Source of the DNA: Pseudomonas xionganensis
GTDB lineage: Bacteria; Pseudomonadota; Gammaproteobacteria; Pseudomonadales; Pseudomonadaceae
Assembly: GCF_009763245.1 (NCBI RefSeq)
Contig: NZ_WKJZ01000001.1
Location: 2,248,941-2,312,940 of the forward strand
Direction: 5' to 3'
Length of the DNA stretch: 64,000 nt
In this document: one piece after another, positions 30,880 through 39,658 of the stretch
How positions within the stretch are numbered: the stretch's first letter is position 1
Layout of the letters: every line of letters starts with the position of its first letter
Translations under genes and position numbers: made by a program
Notes under the pieces: model-generated
Databases searched by the model: none
What the model was told of the DNA's origin: nothing
Seen by the model: the letters and a program-made list of their open reading frames with translations, nothing else

Positions 30880-30913
30880 GGCGTGCATTCCTTATCGTTA
30901 TTGTTGTGCGCAA

Positions 30914-32785
30914 TCATTCGGGGCACTTGGGGCCAGGCGTCCAGGGTTGGGCGGGCACTGGCTGCAGCTGCTGCTCCAGGGCCGGGTTGCCCAGCACCTT
31001 GAGGTATTCGATCAGCGCCCAGCGCTCCTCCGGCTCCAGGGCGCGGCCGATCACGCCGTTCTGGCGGCAGCCGGCGCGGAACTCATGGCCACGATTGCTG
31101 TTGCCGGTGATGCGGGTATCGAAGAGGAAACCGCCAGGAAACTTGTCGCTGACATAACCCACCTGCTTGGGGTCGTACTCGAAGTTGCCGACCCAGAACT
31201 GGCTCTGCCGCTCATACACCGGCGACAGCAGCTGGAACAGATTGGGCACCGAGCCGTTATGCAGGAAGGGCGGGGTGGCCCAGATACCGTCCAGGGGGCG
31301 GGCCTTGTAGCCGCGCTTTTCCTGCACGCCGATGGGCAGGCCGTAGCCGTCCATGCGCCAGCGCTCGCGGGGCGAGATGCCAGCATCTTCGTAGGCGCGG
31401 TTTTCCACATAGGCAGTGACATAAGCCAGGGCCTTGGCGCTGGAAATGTTGCTCAGGTCAACGTCTTCCAGGCTGGCGCCGAACAGGCGCACGTCCAGGC
31501 GGCCCAGCTCCTCCTTGGTCCAGCCCAGTTTGCGGATGTCGTAACTGTGGTCGGCGATATTGTTGGCGGTGGTGGGGTCGGTGCCGACTATTGAGGTGGG
31601 CACCACGCGCATGCGCCATTCCGGGTCGCGGGCCAGGGCGAAGCGATCCTCCGGCTTTTTCGGATCTGGGGCATGGCAGTAAGCGCAGTTTTCTGCAAAC
31701 AGGGCGCGACCCTGGCTGGCCAGGGGCACGTCGATCTTGCCGAAGATGGCTTCCGGCCAGGCGGGTGGCGTCAGTTGCTTGAGGGTTTCCTCCAGAGTGT
31801 AGAGGTCATGCAGGCGCACACCGGAGGCATAGCGTTCGGCTTCCGCGACCGGCGTGCCGTCGTCGTTCAATAGTTTGAGCGGTGCGCCCACGCCCAGGGC
31901 CTCGCCGACATTGCGCGCCATGGGCTGCATGGCCGAGCCGTTCCACTGCACCCAGTCGAACTTCCAGATATCCCAGACATGGGGGTAGCTGACCGGGGCG
32001 TTGGCCACCCGGTAGTTGCTGGGGTCGATGGCATCGCCGAACACGGTATTGGCGATACGACCGAAGGCATCGGTTCGGCCGAAGCCTTCCTCGGTGGGGT
32101 AGAGGCCGCGATGCCAGTCGTTGTAGGCGGTGCCGAGCAGGCGATCGAGCACCTGCTTGAATTCTTCGCGCAGCGGGTCGTAGCCCTGGTCATAGTTATC
32201 GCCCAGCACTTGCTTGGCAAAGCGGCGGAATTTCAGCGGGTTGTAGTAGGTAAAGGCCATGCTCATGCCCAGAGCCTGACCAAAACTGCCGCCACGCAGG
32301 GTGGGTACGGTGGAGGCCAGGGAGTGCAGGGCAGGGCCGCCGTCGATGCGCACGGCCTGGCCCTTGTAGCGTAGCTCGCCGGTATGACAGGCGGCGCAGC
32401 TGATATCCAGGTAGTTCTGGCCTTGCTCATCGCTGTGGCGGGCAAAGCCTACTGGCAGATTGCCGGGGTTGAGTGCGCTGGGCTGCTGCTTGGGGTCGAC
32501 CAGAAAACCGAAGCGGGCCAGGTATTCCGGGGTCGCGAACCTGTCCTTGCTGAGCGGCAGTTCCAGGGCGGTAAACCACTCATAGCGCAGGCCTTTTACC
32601 TGGGTGCCCTGGGGGGTGTAGTAGTAGGTCTGGCGCTGCGCTTCACTCCATTGCGGCAGATAGTGCAGTTGCTGCGGTGGCGCATAGTCAGGCAAGTTGG
32701 GGCGGGCCACGAAATAGAGGCCGACAGCTGCCAGCAATAGCGCAATGATCAGCAGGCCTTTGAGGGTGCGGCGTAGCAAGCGCAT
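30914..32785 (-). CDS. Membrane-anchored di-heme cytochrome c (RoxA / cytochrome c peroxidase-like)
   Basis: A 623-aa protein with a basic N-terminus and one membrane helix (LLIIALLLAAVGLYFV), so probably anchored in the periplasm. It has two c-haem sites, CAACH near residue 130 and CAYCH near 368. Length, haem spacing and the tryptophan/tyrosine-rich stretches (YPHVWDIWKFDWVQWNGSAM) resemble the RoxA-like di-heme group more than the 320-aa cytochrome c peroxidases. The start at 32785 has AAGGAAG 7 nt upstream. It is first in an apparent operon with the catalase-like gene. The substrate is unknown. Confidence 0.78.
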   Translation of the reverse strand: MRLLRRTLKGLLIIALLLAAVGLYFVARPNLPDYAPPQQLHYLPQWSEAQRQTYYYTPQGTQVKGLRYEWFTALELPLSKDRFATPEYLARFGFLVDPKQQPSALNPGNLPVGFARHSDEQGQNYLDISCAACHTGELRYKGQAVRIDGGPALHSLASTVPTLRGGSFGQALGMSMAFTYYNPLKFRRFAKQVLGDNYDQGYDPLREEFKQVLDRLLGTAYNDWHRGLYPTEEGFGRTDAFGRIANTVFGDAIDPSNYRVANAPVSYPHVWDIWKFDWVQWNGSAMQPMARNVGEALGVGAPLKLLNDDGTPVAEAERYASGVRLHDLYTLEETLKQLTPPAWPEAIFGKIDVPLASQGRALFAENCAYCHAPDPKKPEDRFALARDPEWRMRVVPTSIVGTDPTTANNIADHSYDIRKLGWTKEELGRLDVRLFGASLEDVDLSNISSAKALAYVTAYVENRAYEDAGISPRERWRMDGYGLPIGVQEKRGYKARPLDGIWATPPFLHNGSVPNLFQLLSPVYERQSQFWVGNFEYDPKQVGYVSDKFPGGFLFDTRITGNSNRGHEFRAGCRQNGVIGRALEPEERWALIEYLKVLGNPALEQQLQPVPAQPWTPGPKCPE

Positions 32786-32930
32786 CGGGAACTTCCTTGT
32801 AAGACTCTTGTCGGCCGATTCTAGCCCAGCCCCATTCCCGTGTGGCAAACGATTGTATGGCGCAATGCTATGCTCGCTCGGCAGGGTCTGGGCTGGCTGA
32901 CCGGCGTTTATTTCATGACAGGAGTATGTG

Positions 32931-33395
32931 ATGCATCCGTTTTCTGCGAGCCAACCGCCGTTGTTGGTCATAGCGCTGGGCTATCTCGGCCTGCTGCCCT
33001 TTATCGGTGGTGCGCTGAGTATCTGGGTGTTGCCCCTGGGCTGGCGCAGTTTTGTGCTGGGGGCTCTGCTGGATTATGCCGCAGTGATTCTGGCCTTTAT
33101 GGGGGCGATTCACTGGGGGCTGGCCATGCGCGCAGAGGAATCGGAGGACGCCCCCCTGCAGTTGGGGCTGTCGGTGATCCCGCCCTTGCTTGGCTGGCTG
33201 GCCATCGCCAGTGGCATGCCTTTGCTGGCGGCGCTGCCGTTGATGCTGGTTGGGTTTGTCGGCTTGTATCTGGCCGACGTGCATGCGGTGCGCCTGGGGT
33301 TGGCACCACAGTGGTATCCGGCACTGCGCATGCCACTGACGGCCATTGTCAGCCTGTGTCTGCTGGTGGCCTGGTCCAGCCTATTTCTGAGTTGA
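32931..33395 (+). CDS. DUF3429 family membrane protein
   Basis: A 154-aa protein with four to five membrane segments and the DUF3429-type AFMGAIHWGLAM motif. AGGAG precedes the ATG at 32931 by 6 nt. Its 3' end overlaps that of the convergent NadR-like kinase by 15 bp. The function is not known. Confidence 0.75.
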   Translation: MHPFSASQPPLLVIALGYLGLLPFIGGALSIWVLPLGWRSFVLGALLDYAAVILAFMGAIHWGLAMRAEESEDAPLQLGLSVIPPLLGWLAIASGMPLLAALPLMLVGFVGLYLADVHAVRLGLAPQWYPALRMPLTAIVSLCLLVAWSSLFLS

Positions 33396-33914
33396 TGCCA
33401 GCCAGCGTTTGAGTGTTGCAACGGTGCGCTCGCGGCGAGCATCCCAGTCGCCTGCAATGGGCTGCCAGGCCTGGCGATGCTGCTGCAGCCAGCGTTGGCA
33501 GCGGCGATGGAAGTCCTGGCGCTGGGTTAGCTGTGGCTGGCAGCGCTGGCCGTCGTCGACCCAGGGCACATCCTGAGGATCAAGCAGCAGATGCAGATCA
33601 TATTGACGCTTGAGCAGCTCGCCGTGCAGCCAGTCTGGGCAGTCGCCGAACAGGGTCTGGCTCCAGAGGATATTGCTCAGCAGGTGGGTATCGAGGATCA
33701 GCAATTCGGGGCTGGCGGCCCGGGCGGCGTCTTCCCAGGCCAGTTGGCCGCGGGCGATGGCCGGGATGTCGGCATAGCAGGTGTCGCGCTGCTCGACTTC
33801 GATAAAGTGACGGACATACTCACCCACCACCAGGCCACCGAACTCGTTCTGGATTTCGGCGGCCAGCCAGCTCTTGCCGCTGGATTCCGGGCCAGTCAGC
33901 ACCAGTACTTTCAT
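33381..33914 (-). CDS. NadR-type ribosylnicotinamide kinase-like ATPase
   Basis: A 177-aa P-loop protein starting MKVLVLTGPESSGKSWLA, with GEYVRHFIE, LLILDTHLLSNILWS and DVPWVDDGQR. This is the pattern of the kinase domain at the C-terminus of NadR. The NMN adenylyltransferase and repressor domains are absent, so it would phosphorylate nicotinamide riboside to NMN only. Its ATG overlaps the pnuC stop by 1 nt (TGATG), coupling it to the transporter. This supports uptake-and-trap NAD salvage. Another nucleoside-like substrate is possible. Confidence 0.78.
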   Translation of the reverse strand: MKVLVLTGPESSGKSWLAAEIQNEFGGLVVGEYVRHFIEVEQRDTCYADIPAIARGQLAWEDAARAASPELLILDTHLLSNILWSQTLFGDCPDWLHGELLKRQYDLHLLLDPQDVPWVDDGQRCQPQLTQRQDFHRRCQRWLQQHRQAWQPIAGDWDARRERTVATLKRWLASTQK

Positions 33915-34477
33915 CAGCTTGCCAGGGCGCGGTCACGGCGCCAGGTCAGCCAGCCACTGCAGGCCAGCAGGGTGAACAGGCCGTAGAGTGCGGCTGTCAG
34001 GTACAGCTGGTAATGCAGGAACAGGGCGACATAGAGCAGATCCAGGACAATCCATAGCGGCCAGCATTCGAGCTTTTTCCGCGCCATCCACACTTGGGCC
34101 ACCAGGCTGAATGCACTGAGGGTAGCGTCCTGCCAGGGCGCGGTGGCATCGGTATGGGTGGCCATCAAATAGCCCAGCAGCAGCGCTCCGGCTGTGCCAC
34201 TGGCCAGGCCCAGCAGCAGGCCGCGGCTATCCAGGCGACTGACGCTGACGCCATGCTGTGTGTCGCCGCCACGGGTCCATTGCCACCAGCCATAGAGTTG
34301 CAGGCTGGCATAGACCCCTTGCAGCAGCATGTTTGAATAGAGTTTGCCGTCGAAGAAAATCCAGCCGTATATCAGCACCATGAGCAGCCCGATGGGCCAG
34401 CACCAGATGTTCTGTTTGACGGTCAGCCAGACGGCCAGGACGCCCAGGGCGCAGGCCAGCAGTTCGATGGGGGACAT
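33914..34477 (-). CDS. pnuC: PnuC-family nicotinamide riboside transporter
   Basis: Inner-membrane facilitator of 187 aa with about seven helices. NIWCWPIGLLMVLIYGWIFF, LYSNMLLQGVYASLQLYGWW and KKLECWPLWIVLDLLYVALF carry the tryptophan- and tyrosine-rich PnuC motifs. It starts at 34477, with no strong Shine-Dalgarno. A longer frame upstream is an out-of-frame shadow of the preceding gene. The kinase overlapping its stop suggests nicotinamide riboside as substrate; no thiamin riboswitch is seen that would suggest the PnuT branch. Confidence 0.85.
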   Translation of the reverse strand: MSPIELLACALGVLAVWLTVKQNIWCWPIGLLMVLIYGWIFFDGKLYSNMLLQGVYASLQLYGWWQWTRGGDTQHGVSVSRLDSRGLLLGLASGTAGALLLGYLMATHTDATAPWQDATLSAFSLVAQVWMARKKLECWPLWIVLDLLYVALFLHYQLYLTAALYGLFTLLACSGWLTWRRDRALAS

Positions 34478-34493
34478 GGTTTGGGCTGTATGC

Positions 34494-34529
34494 AAAAAGG
34501 GGCGCAGAGTGTAGCCGATAACGCGCCCC
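34494..34529 (-). terminator. Terminator after the unrecognised 204-aa gene
   Basis: On the minus strand GGGGCGC...GCGCCCC is followed by TTTTT. It separates the chemoreceptor operon from pnuC. Confidence 0.75.
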
Positions 34530-34533
34530 GATC

Positions 34534-35148
34534 TCAGCAGCTCAGGCTGTCTGCCTGACGATAGAGCGCCAGCAGCTTGCGGGTGATGGTCTGCTGGATA
34601 TCGTCGCGCTCGAAGGTGGACAGGCGGGTGAGGCGATTGACCTGCAGGCGATGCAGGTGGATATAGGGCATCTGCTGATTGAACTCGCGCAGGTCGCCTT
34701 TCATCATGATCGGCAGAAAAATGTCCCCGGCCTTCTTCTGGTTGCTGATGATCTGTGCCAGTGCCGGCTTGAAGGCCATGGTCTTGGGCGCCGGCCCACC
34801 TTCCTTGAACATGGTGGTCATCAGCAGGCCAGGCTTGCCCAGCACCACGCCGGGCAGTACACACAGCCCTGTCTTGCGTACGGCAGCGCTGTCAATGCCG
34901 TGCAGGGTGTCGTGGAAGGCGTAGGGGTTGGGCAGCACCACCATCTTGCGCCCCTGGTCGCTGGGGAAGTGCAGGTCGTAGTTGGTGTAGAGCTGCTGCA
35001 CCGACTCGGAGAACACGCACAGGCGGTTCTCGAACAGCTTGATAAAGCGCTCGGCCAGTTCGCGTCGGGCGATATTGTCCAGATCCCAGATCAGATCCTG
35101 GTTCTGCGGGCGGCTGAGATCAACTTCCTGATGTTCCATGCTGCTCAT
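34534..35148 (-). CDS. Unrecognised 204-aa cytoplasmic protein beside chemoreceptor
   Basis: I do not recognise the family. The product is soluble, with no signal or membrane segment and a mixed alpha/beta composition. Distinctive stretches are NARRELAERFIKLF-like (DNIARRELAERFIKLFENRL), VVLPNPYAFHDTLHGID, MMTTMFKEGG-like (LLMTTMFKEGGPAPKT) and MPYIHLHRLQVNRLTRL. The ATG at 35148 uses a GAGG that overlaps the stop of the chemoreceptor gene, so the two are co-translated. A terminator of its own closes the unit. A role with the receptor is inferred from position only. Confidence 0.7.
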   Translation of the reverse strand: MSSMEHQEVDLSRPQNQDLIWDLDNIARRELAERFIKLFENRLCVFSESVQQLYTNYDLHFPSDQGRKMVVLPNPYAFHDTLHGIDSAAVRKTGLCVLPGVVLGKPGLLMTTMFKEGGPAPKTMAFKPALAQIISNQKKAGDIFLPIMMKGDLREFNQQMPYIHLHRLQVNRLTRLSTFERDDIQQTITRKLLALYRQADSLSC

Positions 35149-35155
35149 TCAAGCC

Positions 35156-36790
35156 TCATACGCGAAACTGCCCTAGCAGCCTGTTGAGTTGTTCGGCCAA
35201 CTGCCCGAGGTGGTGGCCGGCCTGGCTGGATTGCTCCGCGGCCAGGGCGTTATTGTGGGCCAAACCGGCCACTTCGGTCACATTCTGGTTGATATCTTCG
35301 ACCACATGGGACTGTTGCAGCGTAGCGCTGGCAATCGATGCATTCAATCCCGTCAGGTTACGCAGGCCGTTGGTGATCTGCTGCAGACTCTCGCCGGCCT
35401 GTCTGGCCTGCTCGATGGTGCGCTGCGAGGCCTGGCTGCTGGCGTCTATGACCTTGACCGCGGCTTCGGAGTTGGTCTGCAGGCGTTCGATCATGCCCTG
35501 GATTTCCGCCGTGGACTGCTGGGTGCGCTGGGCGAGCAGGCGTACTTCATCGGCCACCACGGCAAAGCCGCGGCCCTGTTCGCCGGCCCGGGCCGCCTCG
35601 ATGGCGGCGTTCAGGGCCAGCAGGTTGGTCTGCTCGGCAATCGAGCGAATCACCTCCAGTACGCTGCCGATCTGGGTGCTCTCCTGGGCCAGGGTCTGGA
35701 TCACCTCGACGGCGTCGTGGATGGTGGCCGACAGCTGATCGATCTGTTGCAGGCTGGCTTCGATATTCTCCTGCCCCTGCTGGGCTTGCTCCTCTGCAGT
35801 ATGCACCTCGCTGGAGGCGTGTTCGGCGTTCTTGGCCACATCCTGTACGCCGTAGGTCACTTGATTGACCGCTGTGGCCACCAGTTCCATCTGCTGTGAC
35901 TGCTGCTGGCTGTGTTGCTGGGCGTCGCTGGCCAGCTGGCCGAGATCATGGGCGGCCTGTTCCAGGGTCTTGGCCGATTCCAGGGAGCGGCGGATCACTT
36001 CGCGCAGCTTGTCGGTAAAGGCATTGAAATGCCGGGAGAGGGTCGTCAGCTCGTCGCGGCCATGGGTGTCCAAATTGCGGGTCAGGTCACCATCGCCGCT
36101 GGCGATATTGGCCATGGCATTGACCGCCTGCTGCAGCGGCTGGGTGATGCTGCGCAGGATAATGGCCAGCAGGCCTGCCACCAGTGCGGCAATGGCCAGG
36201 CCTACCAGGGAGGCGTTAAGCGCCAGAGCGCGAAACTCGGCCTGCACATCATCGACATAAACGCCGGAGCCGATGATCCAGCCCCAGGGCTGGAACAGCT
36301 CCACGTAGGAAATCTTCGGCACCGGGTCGGTGGAGCCCGGCTTGGGCCAGCGATAGTCGACCTGGCCGGCGCCCTGGCGCTTGCTGATCTGCACCATTTC
36401 ATCGAACAGGGCCTTGCCGTCCGGGTCCTTGAAGCCGGAGAGATTCTGCCCTTCCAGCTTGGGGTTGGTGGGGTGCATGACCATCACCGGGGTCTGGTCG
36501 TTGATCCAGAAATACTCCTGGCCGGCGTAACGCAAGCTTCTTATGGTTTCCATGGCCTGCTTCTGAGCCTGTTCACGGCTCAGTTCGCCTGCGCTTTCCA
36601 GGCCATGGTAGTGCTTGAGAATACCGCTGGCGCTCTGTACCACGTGCTGGGTTTTCTCGGCCTTGGCGGCATACAGATTCTCGTGCAGCTGTTGCAGCAG
36701 CAGGACGCCCTGGATCCCCAGCATGACAATGGCGACGATCAGGATCAGCCAGAGGCGTAGGCTTATAGGCAGGTTGCGTAAGCTGTTCAT
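35156..36790 (-). CDS. Methyl-accepting chemotaxis protein with single Cache sensor
   Basis: A 544-aa transmembrane chemoreceptor: TM1 (about 12-32), a periplasmic sCache_2-type domain (about 35-190) with [19 protein letters not shown] and [11 protein letters not shown]2 (about 192-212), HAMP, then a cytoplasmic signalling hairpin with the conserved tip [20 protein letters not shown]. sCache_2 domains usually bind small carboxylates; the ligand here is unknown. No C-terminal CheR pentapeptide is present (it ends LLGQFRV). It is first in a two-gene unit. Confidence 0.92.
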   Translation of the reverse strand: MNSLRNLPISLRLWLILIVAIVMLGIQGVLLLQQLHENLYAAKAEKTQHVVQSASGILKHYHGLESAGELSREQAQKQAMETIRSLRYAGQEYFWINDQTPVMVMHPTNPKLEGQNLSGFKDPDGKALFDEMVQISKRQGAGQVDYRWPKPGSTDPVPKISYVELFQPWGWIIGSGVYVDDVQAEFRALALNASLVGLAIAALVAGLLAIILRSITQPLQQAVNAMANIASGDGDLTRNLDTHGRDELTTLSRHFNAFTDKLREVIRRSLESAKTLEQAAHDLGQLASDAQQHSQQQSQQMELVATAVNQVTYGVQDVAKNAEHASSEVHTAEEQAQQGQENIEASLQQIDQLSATIHDAVEVIQTLAQESTQIGSVLEVIRSIAEQTNLLALNAAIEAARAGEQGRGFAVVADEVRLLAQRTQQSTAEIQGMIERLQTNSEAAVKVIDASSQASQRTIEQARQAGESLQQITNGLRNLTGLNASIASATLQQSHVVEDINQNVTEVAGLAHNNALAAEQSSQAGHHLGQLAEQLNRLLGQFRV

Positions 36791-37103
36791 GATGCGGCTC
36801 TCTCGGTATGGGGCGCTGGGGCGCCTCTTATAAACCAGTGGCTGTGCGTTATAGGTTAGACCTTAGGCCAGAGGGTGGGAAAAACCTGCTGTACAATCCC
36901 GGGCCACGGTCTCTTTGTCTGACCCTGTGACAGGCTGTTTAGCCCTCGGCAATGCCGCAGGCCCGGTACTGGGAAGGGCCTCTGCCGGGCTTATTCAGGT
37001 TGTCGGCCGTTGAACCAATACCTGCAATATCAGTCTGTTACTCTCGTTCTCTGTGTTTAACTCGGTCGTTCTAGCGCCAAAGGTGGCGCTTTAGGGAGTC
37101 TTG
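36791..37103 (+). promoter_or_regulatory. 313-nt region between chemoreceptor and uppP with structured uppP leader
   Basis: Divergent intergenic region. A TACAAT -10-like box lies at 36892-36897 without a clear -35. Downstream, GCCCGG (36961-36966) can pair with CCGGGC (36985-36990). AGCGCCA-AAGG-TGGCGCT (37073-37090) forms a hairpin ending 2 nt before the uppP ribosome site AGGGAG. No gene was recognised in it. Confidence 0.45.
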
Positions 37104-37934
37104 ATGGATCTGTGGTTGGCCCTGCAGGCCTTTATTCTGGGGGTAGTGGAGGGGGTAACCGAATTTCTGCCGATCTCCAGTACCGGGCACCAAATCATTG
37201 TGGCCGACCTGATCAATTTCGACGGTCAGCGGGCCATGGCCTTCAATATCATCATCCAGCTCGGCGCCATTCTGGCGGTGGTCTGGGAGTACCGGAGCAA
37301 GATTCTCGATGTGGTGTTGCACCTGCCCCGGGAGCGCCAGGCCCAGCGTTTTACCGGCAATCTGCTGATTGCCTTCCTGCCTGCGGTGGTGCTGGGTGTG
37401 GCCTTTGCCGATCTGATCCACCAGTACCTGTTCAATCCGGTGACCGTGGCCATGGCCCTGGTGATCGGCGGCGTGCTGATGCTCTGGGCCGAGCGGCGCC
37501 AGCATAAGGTGCACGCCGAAAGTGTCGATGACATGACCTGGAAGGACGCCCTGAAGATCGGCTGCGCCCAGTGCCTGGCCATGATTCCCGGCACGTCCCG
37601 TTCAGGCGCGACCATTATTGGCGGTCTGGTGTTCGGCCTGTCGCGCAAGGCGGCCACCGAGTTTTCCTTCTTTCTCGCCATGCCCACCATGGTGGGGGCA
37701 GCGGTCTATTCCGGCTACAAGTACCGCGAACTGTTCCAGGCCAGTGATGTGGCCGTGTTTGCTATCGGTTTTGTCACCGCCTTTGTCTTCGCCATGCTCA
37801 CCGTGCGCGCCTTGCTCAAGTTTATCGGCAGCCATAGCTATGCGCTGTTTGCCTGGTATCGCATCGGTTTTGGCCTGTTGATTCTGACGACCTGGCAGTT
37901 TCACTGGATCGGCTGGAGCGACATGCAGTTCTAA
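37104..37934 (+). CDS. uppP: Undecaprenyl-diphosphatase (BacA/UppP)
   Basis: Inner-membrane phosphatase recycling the lipid carrier for peptidoglycan; over-activity gives bacitracin resistance. The 276-aa protein has both family signatures: [18 protein letters not shown] near the N-terminus and [15 protein letters not shown] at about residues 160-174, within an eight-helix membrane protein. The ATG at 37104 follows AGGGAG by 5 nt. Confidence 0.96.
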   Translation: MDLWLALQAFILGVVEGVTEFLPISSTGHQIIVADLINFDGQRAMAFNIIIQLGAILAVVWEYRSKILDVVLHLPRERQAQRFTGNLLIAFLPAVVLGVAFADLIHQYLFNPVTVAMALVIGGVLMLWAERRQHKVHAESVDDMTWKDALKIGCAQCLAMIPGTSRSGATIIGGLVFGLSRKAATEFSFFLAMPTMVGAAVYSGYKYRELFQASDVAVFAIGFVTAFVFAMLTVRALLKFIGSHSYALFAWYRIGFGLLILTTWQFHWIGWSDMQF

Positions 37935-38026
37935 GGAGGCAGCGTAGCGCTCTGCGACGAGGATTTTCGGCAGGATTGCCTGGTATGGCCTAGCGTTGTA
38001 GGTGCCATGCTCACAGGGACTTGACC

Positions 38027-38917
38027 GTGTACGCGCCCCTTCGATCCTTCTTGCTGACGCTGCTCGCTTGCCTCTATCTGGCGGTGCCGCTGCAGGCGCA
38101 GTCACAGCCACTGGTGTGGGGCATCGTGCCCTTGCCCGGCGCATTCAATGTGCGCGAGGGCGAGCTGGTTGATGGGGTGCTGTTTGAGGCCATGCAGTTG
38201 CTTGAGGCGCAGCTGACGGATGTGCAGATGGCCTATGAGATCCTGCCCATGACCCGGGTCGAACAGCGCATGCAGGCGCTCGATCCGATGTGCAGCAGTG
38301 GTCAGTTGCAGACGGGCGAGCGTGATCGCCTCGGTTACTTCGTACCCCATGTGGTTTCCACGCCGATGCATGTCCTGGTACGCCGGCAGACCCTCGATCA
38401 GTTGCTGATCGAAAATGGCCAGGTCAGCCTCGACTGGCTGTTGGCCAACCCTTATCTGCGGGGAGCCCTGGCCAAGACCCGGGTCTATCCGGCGGATATT
38501 CGTGCACGCCTGCATGAGGCCCAGAGCAGAGGCCTGTTACCGCCAATGGGCGGCAGTCTGGCCGGGGAAAACCTGTTGCTGATGGTCAGTCATCGGCGTC
38601 TGGACTACATCTTCGAGTACCCGGTGATCTATACCGAAGTGCAGCGTCACTTCAGCCTCAGCGAGCCCCTGGTCAGCGTGCCCTTGAAGGAAAGCGCAGC
38701 CCTGGTGCCCTTGGGTATCTACTGCCCGCGCACGGCCTGGGGCGCTGCCATGGCCCGGCGTATCGATCAGGCCGTGCGACAGGTGGCGGCCACGCCGCAG
38801 CCACTGCTGAACATCTATCAGCGCTGGTTGCCGGCGGAAGTCTTCGAGCACTACCGCCCGCAGTTGCTGGCCTACTTGCAGCAGCGGGCCGCGCAAGCGC
38901 CGCTGCGCCTTGACTGA
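38027..38917 (+). CDS. Periplasmic solute-binding-like protein (TIGR02285-type)
   Basis: A 296-aa secreted protein with signal peptide YAPLRSFLLTLLACLYLAVP and cleavage after about residue 25 (LQAQS). The body resembles family 3 solute-binding proteins: PMTRVEQRMQALDPMCSSGQ and DYIFEYPVIYTE. No transporter genes are adjacent, and such orphan SBP-like proteins (TIGR02285) have no settled role. I choose GTG at 38027, with AGGGA 7 nt upstream, over TTG at 38021. A methyltransferase gene follows after 16 nt. Confidence 0.72.
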   Translation: MYAPLRSFLLTLLACLYLAVPLQAQSQPLVWGIVPLPGAFNVREGELVDGVLFEAMQLLEAQLTDVQMAYEILPMTRVEQRMQALDPMCSSGQLQTGERDRLGYFVPHVVSTPMHVLVRRQTLDQLLIENGQVSLDWLLANPYLRGALAKTRVYPADIRARLHEAQSRGLLPPMGGSLAGENLLLMVSHRRLDYIFEYPVIYTEVQRHFSLSEPLVSVPLKESAALVPLGIYCPRTAWGAAMARRIDQAVRQVAATPQPLLNIYQRWLPAEVFEHYRPQLLAYLQQRAAQAPLRLD

Positions 38918-38933
38918 GAGGAAACTGGAACAG

Positions 38934-39596
38934 ATGACCAACCGCACTCTGAATCTGGACGATCGTCTCTATCAGTACCTGCTGGAGGTCTCGTTGCGTG
39001 AGTCGCCGCTGCAGCAGCAATTGCGGGAGGAAACCGCACAGCTGAGCAATGCCCACTGGCAAATCGCCCCCGAACAGGGCCAGTTCATGGCGCTGCTGGT
39101 GAAGTTGCTGGGCGCCCGACGGATTCTTGAGGTCGGCACCTTTACCGGTTACAGCGCCCTGTGCATGGCCCAGGCCATGGGCGAGCAGGGGCGATTGCTC
39201 TGCTGTGATCTGGCCGGTGCCTATAACGCCATTGCCGAGCGTTACTGGCAGCAGGCCGGTGTGCGCGAGCGTATCGAACTGCATCTGGGGCCGGCGCTGC
39301 AGAGCCTGGACAGCCTGATCAGCCAGGGGCAGGGGGCCTCGTTCGATCTGATTTTCATCGATGCAGACAAGGGCAACTACCTGCTCTATCTGGAACGGGC
39401 CCTGGTGCTGCTGCGCCCCGGCGGTCTGCTGTTGTTCGACAACACCCTGTGGAGTGGGCGGGTGCTGCAAGAGCAGCCGGACAGTCTCGATACGCAAGCC
39501 ATTCAGGCATTGAACCGCTCGCTCAGGGATGATCCCCGTGTCGATCTCTCGCTCTTGCCCCTGGGCGATGGCCTGACCCTCTGCCGCAAGCTGTGA
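38934..39596 (+). CDS. SAM-dependent O-methyltransferase (family 3, caffeoyl-CoA type)
   Basis: A 220-aa class I methyltransferase. The SAM site is ILEVGTFTGYSALCMAQAM (about residues 62-80), followed by CCDLAGAYNAIAERYWQQAG, FDLIFIDADKGNYLLYLERA and LLLFDNTLWSGRV, the metal-dependent catechol O-methyltransferase pattern. It is soluble, with an unknown substrate. It lies just after the solute-binding-like gene and is probably co-transcribed. Confidence 0.88.
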   Translation: MTNRTLNLDDRLYQYLLEVSLRESPLQQQLREETAQLSNAHWQIAPEQGQFMALLVKLLGARRILEVGTFTGYSALCMAQAMGEQGRLLCCDLAGAYNAIAERYWQQAGVRERIELHLGPALQSLDSLISQGQGASFDLIFIDADKGNYLLYLERALVLLRPGGLLLFDNTLWSGRVLQEQPDSLDTQAIQALNRSLRDDPRVDLSLLPLGDGLTLCRKL

Positions 39597-39658
39597 GTCG
39601 CGGTCTGTCGAGCGCCAGCCGACTGCCGGACGTGCGCCCACTCACCCAGCACTGATGG

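Noticed and set aside
33914-34864. Long N-terminal extension of PnuC
   Set aside because: The upstream part is an out-of-frame reading of the neighbouring 204-aa gene and crosses a terminator; the membrane protein clearly begins at 34477.
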